A DNA stretch of 16,275 bases, taken from positions 1 through 16,275 of the forward strand of contig DASRIS010000097.1 in the NCBI GenBank assembly GCA_035649895.1, written 5' to 3'. The DNA is from DASSUC01 sp035649895 (GTDB lineage: Bacteria; Actinomycetota; Actinomycetes; Mycobacteriales; Micromonosporaceae). Below are positions 14,372 to 16,275 of the stretch, piece after piece. Positions within the stretch are counted from its first letter, which is position 1, and each line of letters begins with the position of its first letter. The notes under the pieces are model-generated. The model made no database searches. It saw nothing but the letters and a program-made list of their open reading frames with translations, and was not told where the DNA came from. Both the position numbers and the translations under genes were made by a program.

Positions 14372-15409
14372 GTGGACGACCGGGTAGATGAGCAGCCGGC
14401 GTGGCCGGCCGGCGCGGCCACCGGCATCGGCTCCATGCCGGGCACCGACGTCACCGAGGCGGTCAAGCTGGTCCTCGGCGAGCTGCCCGAGCTGCCGTAC
14501 CTGCCTGAGCTGCCGGCTCGCGGGCCCGGCGCCGAGCTGCTCGGCCGCACCGCCGGGCTGCTCGTGGAGCTGCCCGTCGAGCTGTACGCGGGGCGCTGGC
14601 GTATAGCCGGCCGGCCCGGCCGCGACCTGCGCCGCACCCGCGACCTGATGGCCCGCGACCTGGACGCGCTGACCGACGCCGGGCACGGCTTCACCGGCAC
14701 GCTGAAGGTGCAGGCGGCCGGGGTGTGGACCCTGGCGGCAGGCCTCGACCTGCCGGTCGGCGGACGGATGCTGCGTGACCCCGGCGCAGTGCGGGACCTG
14801 GCCGCCTCGCTCGCCGAGGGCGTGGCGGCCCACGTCGCCGAGGTCGCCGCACGGCTGCCGGGCGCCCGGATCCTGCTCCAGCTCGACGAGCCGTCCCTGC
14901 CGGCGGTGCTCGCCGGGCAGGTGCCGACCGAGAGCGGCTGGCAGACGCTGCGGGCAGTGCCGGTGGCCACGGCGACCGACGCGCTGGCGCGGGTCGTGGC
15001 GGCGGCCGGCGTACCGGTGGTGGTGCACTGCTGCGCGCCGGGCGTACCCGTTGCTCTTCTGCGCGATGCCGGGGCCGCCGCCGTCGGTCTCGACCTGGAC
15101 CTGGTCGGGCCGCTGGACCCGCTCGCCGAGGCGCTCGACGCGGGGCTGGGCCTCTTCGCCGGCGCGGTGCCCGCGTCCGGCTCGGCGGCGTCGGCCTCGG
15201 CAGGGCCGGCCTCGGCAGGGCCGGCCTCGGCGCAGGTCGCCGACCGGGTCCGGCGGCTCTGGCGGGAGATCGGCCTGCCCACGGAGCGGCTGCCGGCCCA
15301 GGTCGTGGTGGCGCCGGCGTGTGGCCTGGCCGGAGCCACCCCGGAGTACGCCCGCGCGGCGCTGGCTGCGTGCCAGGAGGCCGCCCGCCGGCTCTCCGAC
15401 GAGCCGTGA
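14372..15409 (+). CDS. Stand-alone MetE C-terminal-domain protein (cobalamin-independent methionine synthase family)
   Basis: 345 residues from a GTG, about half the length of full MetE (about 750), corresponding to the catalytic C-terminal barrel. It begins GIGSMPGTD (18-26), as these stand-alone forms do. QLDEPSL (170-176) matches the MetE substrate-binding motif, and the zinc ligands can be placed at His219 and Cys221 (VVHCCAP) and Cys317 (VAPACGLAGAT). A methyl transfer to a thiol such as homocysteine is the family reaction, but stand-alone actinobacterial members are poorly characterised and the methyl donor is uncertain. The M. tuberculosis counterpart is, to my knowledge, Rv3015c, just before ligA. 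An in-frame Ala/Ser/Gly/Pro insertion (about 273-288) reflects a 15-bp DNA repeat. Confidence 0.85.
   Translation: MDDRVDEQPAWPAGAATGIGSMPGTDVTEAVKLVLGELPELPYLPELPARGPGAELLGRTAGLLVELPVELYAGRWRIAGRPGRDLRRTRDLMARDLDALTDAGHGFTGTLKVQAAGVWTLAAGLDLPVGGRMLRDPGAVRDLAASLAEGVAAHVAEVAARLPGARILLQLDEPSLPAVLAGQVPTESGWQTLRAVPVATATDALARVVAAAGVPVVVHCCAPGVPVALLRDAGAAAVGLDLDLVGPLDPLAEALDAGLGLFAGAVPASGSAASASAGPASAGPASAQVADRVRRLWREIGLPTERLPAQVVVAPACGLAGATPEYARAALAACQEAARRLSDEP
15194..15231 (+). repeat. 15-bp tandem repeat inside the MetE-like gene
   Basis: GCCTCGGCAGGGCCG occurs twice in tandem (15194-15208, 15209-15223) with a partial third copy, encoding ASAGP units in a loop between barrel elements. Confidence 0.8.
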
Positions 15410-15413
15410 GCCA

Positions 15414-15454
15414 GCTCTGACAGGCAGGAGACCTGGGCGGCACCGCGTCAGAGC
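15414..15454 (+). terminator. Stem-loop just after the MetE-like gene
   Basis: GCTCTGAC (15414-15421) pairs perfectly with GTCAGAGC (15447-15454). Inside lies a smaller hairpin, CAGG-AGA-CCTG. The structure starts 4 nt after the stop codon. It has no T-run, which is common for actinobacterial terminators. Confidence 0.5.
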
Positions 15455-15462
15455 GCCGGCTA

Positions 15463-15482
15463 GGTAATGGTTAGCCATAACC
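15463..15482 (+). terminator. Dyad GGTAATGG-TTAG-CCATAACC
   Basis: The 8-bp arms have one mismatch and a 4-base loop, followed by TTTCGT on the plus strand. It would work as a second intrinsic terminator for the operon. An operator is the alternative, but no gene starts nearby. Confidence 0.45.
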
Positions 15483-15581
15483 TTTCGTATATGCCTGGGC
15501 GAAGGTTGCAAAGTCAGGACCTCAAGCGGGCATCCTGCATATTTCGGCTATTTTTCTGCGGTGGTAGCCATCCCCACGACC

Positions 15582-15646
15582 AAGATCGCGATTTCTGCGC
15601 CGGATGTTTAGCCGCGCTGCACATTTCCTGCAAAGATCGTGATCTT
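15582..15646. repeat. Imperfect 25-bp inverted repeat built on AAGATC-type palindromes
   Basis: The left arm (15582-15606) begins AAGATCGCGAT. The right arm (15622-15646), read on the other strand, begins AAGATCACGAT; about 17 of 25 positions agree. The spacer is 15 bp. The right arm contains a perfect AAGATC-GT-GATCTT palindrome (15633-15646). It lies between convergent genes, so a bidirectional terminator or a dispersed palindromic element is plausible. Confidence 0.55.
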
Positions 15647-15780
15647 GATCAGCTTGGAGTCGTGAAGGCGACAAGTCAGGCCGTAAATCAGTGGATGGGC
15701 CAGGGTGTGGCCGACCGGATGGCGCCGGAGGGCTGTACTTCGTTGGTCTCCCCTCCATGGCCGCTCCGGCGGCCGAAGCC

Positions 15781-16275
15781 CTAGGCGGGGACGGTGGGCA
15801 GGGACGCGACCGACCGGGCCACCTCCTCGGCCGAGAGCTCGTGGTCGACCAGGGTGCCGGCGAGGTAGGCGCCGTACGCGGCCAGGTCGAGGTGGCCGTG
15901 GCCGCACAGGGCGGTCAGGATCACCCGGGGCTCGCCCGTCTCCTTGCAGCGCAGCGCCTCGTCGATGCAGGCCGCCAGGGCGTGCGTCGGCTCCGGGGCC
16001 GGCACGATGCCCTCGGCGCGCGCGAACCGCACGCCCGCCTCGAAGCACTCGCGCTGGGTCTTGGCCACCGCCTCGATGAGCCCGAGCTCGTAGACGTGGG
16101 AGAGCAGCGGGGACATGCCGTGGTAGCGCAGCCCACCCGCGTGGATCGGGTCGGGGATGAAGTCGTGCCCGAGCGTGTGCATCTTCATCAGCGGCGTCAT
16201 GCCGGCGGTGTCCCCGAAGTCGTACGCGTACACGCCCCTGGTGAGCGACGGGCACGAGGCCGGCTCGACGGCGCG
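15781..16275 (-). CDS. TrpB2-type tryptophan synthase beta chain, C-terminal part (5' end outside window)
   Basis: 164 residues are visible, open to the right edge and ending in TAG at 15783-15781. Diagnostic segments: EPASCPSLTRGVYAYDFGD, TAGMTPLMKMHTLGHDF, IHAGGLRYHGMSPLLSHVYE, the PAPEPTHALAACIDEALR region, and the phosphate-loop-like ALCGHGHLDLAAY near the end. The AGGLRYHGMSP segment marks the TrpB2 (TrpB-like PLP enzyme) subgroup rather than TrpB1, which partners TrpA. The family condenses indole and serine to tryptophan. The Ser/Gly-rich loop reads LCGHGHLD, where many members have LSGHGHFD. The catalytic Lys lies outside the window. Confidence 0.88.
   Translation of the reverse strand, partial: RAVEPASCPSLTRGVYAYDFGDTAGMTPLMKMHTLGHDFIPDPIHAGGLRYHGMSPLLSHVYELGLIEAVAKTQRECFEAGVRFARAEGIVPAPEPTHALAACIDEALRCKETGEPRVILTALCGHGHLDLAAYGAYLAGTLVDHELSAEEVARSVASLPTVPA

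Larger units (their letters stand above)
15410..15780. other. Convergent intergenic region, no credible gene
   Basis: This 371-bp gap lies between the 3' ends of the MetE-like gene and the TrpB2 gene. It is clearly less GC-rich than the flanking genes. It holds three inverted repeats (15414-15454, 15463-15482, 15582-15646), listed separately. Short open frames on both strands have non-coding-like composition. Confidence 0.7.

Noticed and set aside
12900..15511. Two long minus-strand open frames opposite mnmA and the MetE-like gene
   Set aside because: Their apparent repeats are the reverse complement of the 36-bp and 15-bp repeats; the plus-strand genes show complete catalytic motifs.
15467..15784. 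105-codon plus-strand frame in the convergent gap
   Set aside because: Its CxxC-like and DRD-type resemblances come from the inverted repeat; codon use is not coding-like and no ribosome-binding site is seen.

Overview
The window is very GC-rich, with coding frames that favour G or C at third codon positions and several GTG starts. The gene order etfB-etfA-GNAT-cysteine desulfurase-mnmA, followed by a MetE-like gene, matches an actinobacterial core block (in Mycobacterium tuberculosis Rv3029c to Rv3024c, with Rv3015c further along). A Micromonosporaceae-like actinomycete is my best guess; the family assignment is inference.

Left part (1 to about 4.8 kb) looks accessory. A 5'-complete, 3'-truncated minus-strand gene encodes a fusion of an OleB-type alpha/beta hydrolase (beta-lactone decarboxylase) and an OleC-type AMP-forming enzyme (beta-lactone synthetase) of head-to-head long-chain olefin biosynthesis. 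It is divergent from an intact cytochrome P450, and the 134-bp region between them carries two small dyads. Behind the P450 lie a small, apparently frameshifted reading frame with a good ribosome-binding site and a tyrosine-recombinase gene broken by two frameshifts and missing most of its catalytic domain. This suggests an acquired or rearranged segment.

Middle part (4.8 to 8.3 kb) holds three minus-strand genes: a two-TM PLDc_N-type membrane protein with a charged repeat tail, a secreted right-handed beta-helix protein with a polytopic C-terminal membrane region, and a small P-loop kinase preceded by a 10-codon leader frame that overlaps its GTG start.

Right part (8.4 to 15.4 kb) is a plus-strand core block. 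It contains a small helical protein of unknown function, the two electron-transfer flavoprotein subunits, a GNAT plus nucleotidyltransferase fusion translationally coupled to etfA, an IscS/NifS-type cysteine desulfurase, MnmA (tRNA 2-thiouridylase) and a stand-alone MetE C-terminal-domain protein. Cysteine desulfurase and MnmA are one nucleotide apart and would act in sequence, sulfur mobilisation feeding tRNA thiolation. A 371-bp convergent intergenic region with three inverted repeats separates this block from the C-terminal part of a minus-strand TrpB2-type tryptophan synthase beta chain that runs off the right edge.

No tRNA, rRNA, CRISPR array or intact insertion sequence was seen. The most interesting items are the oleBC/P450 divergent pair, the GNAT-nucleotidyltransferase fusion, the membrane-anchored beta-helix protein, the broken small gene behind the P450, and the large inverted repeat at 15582-15646.
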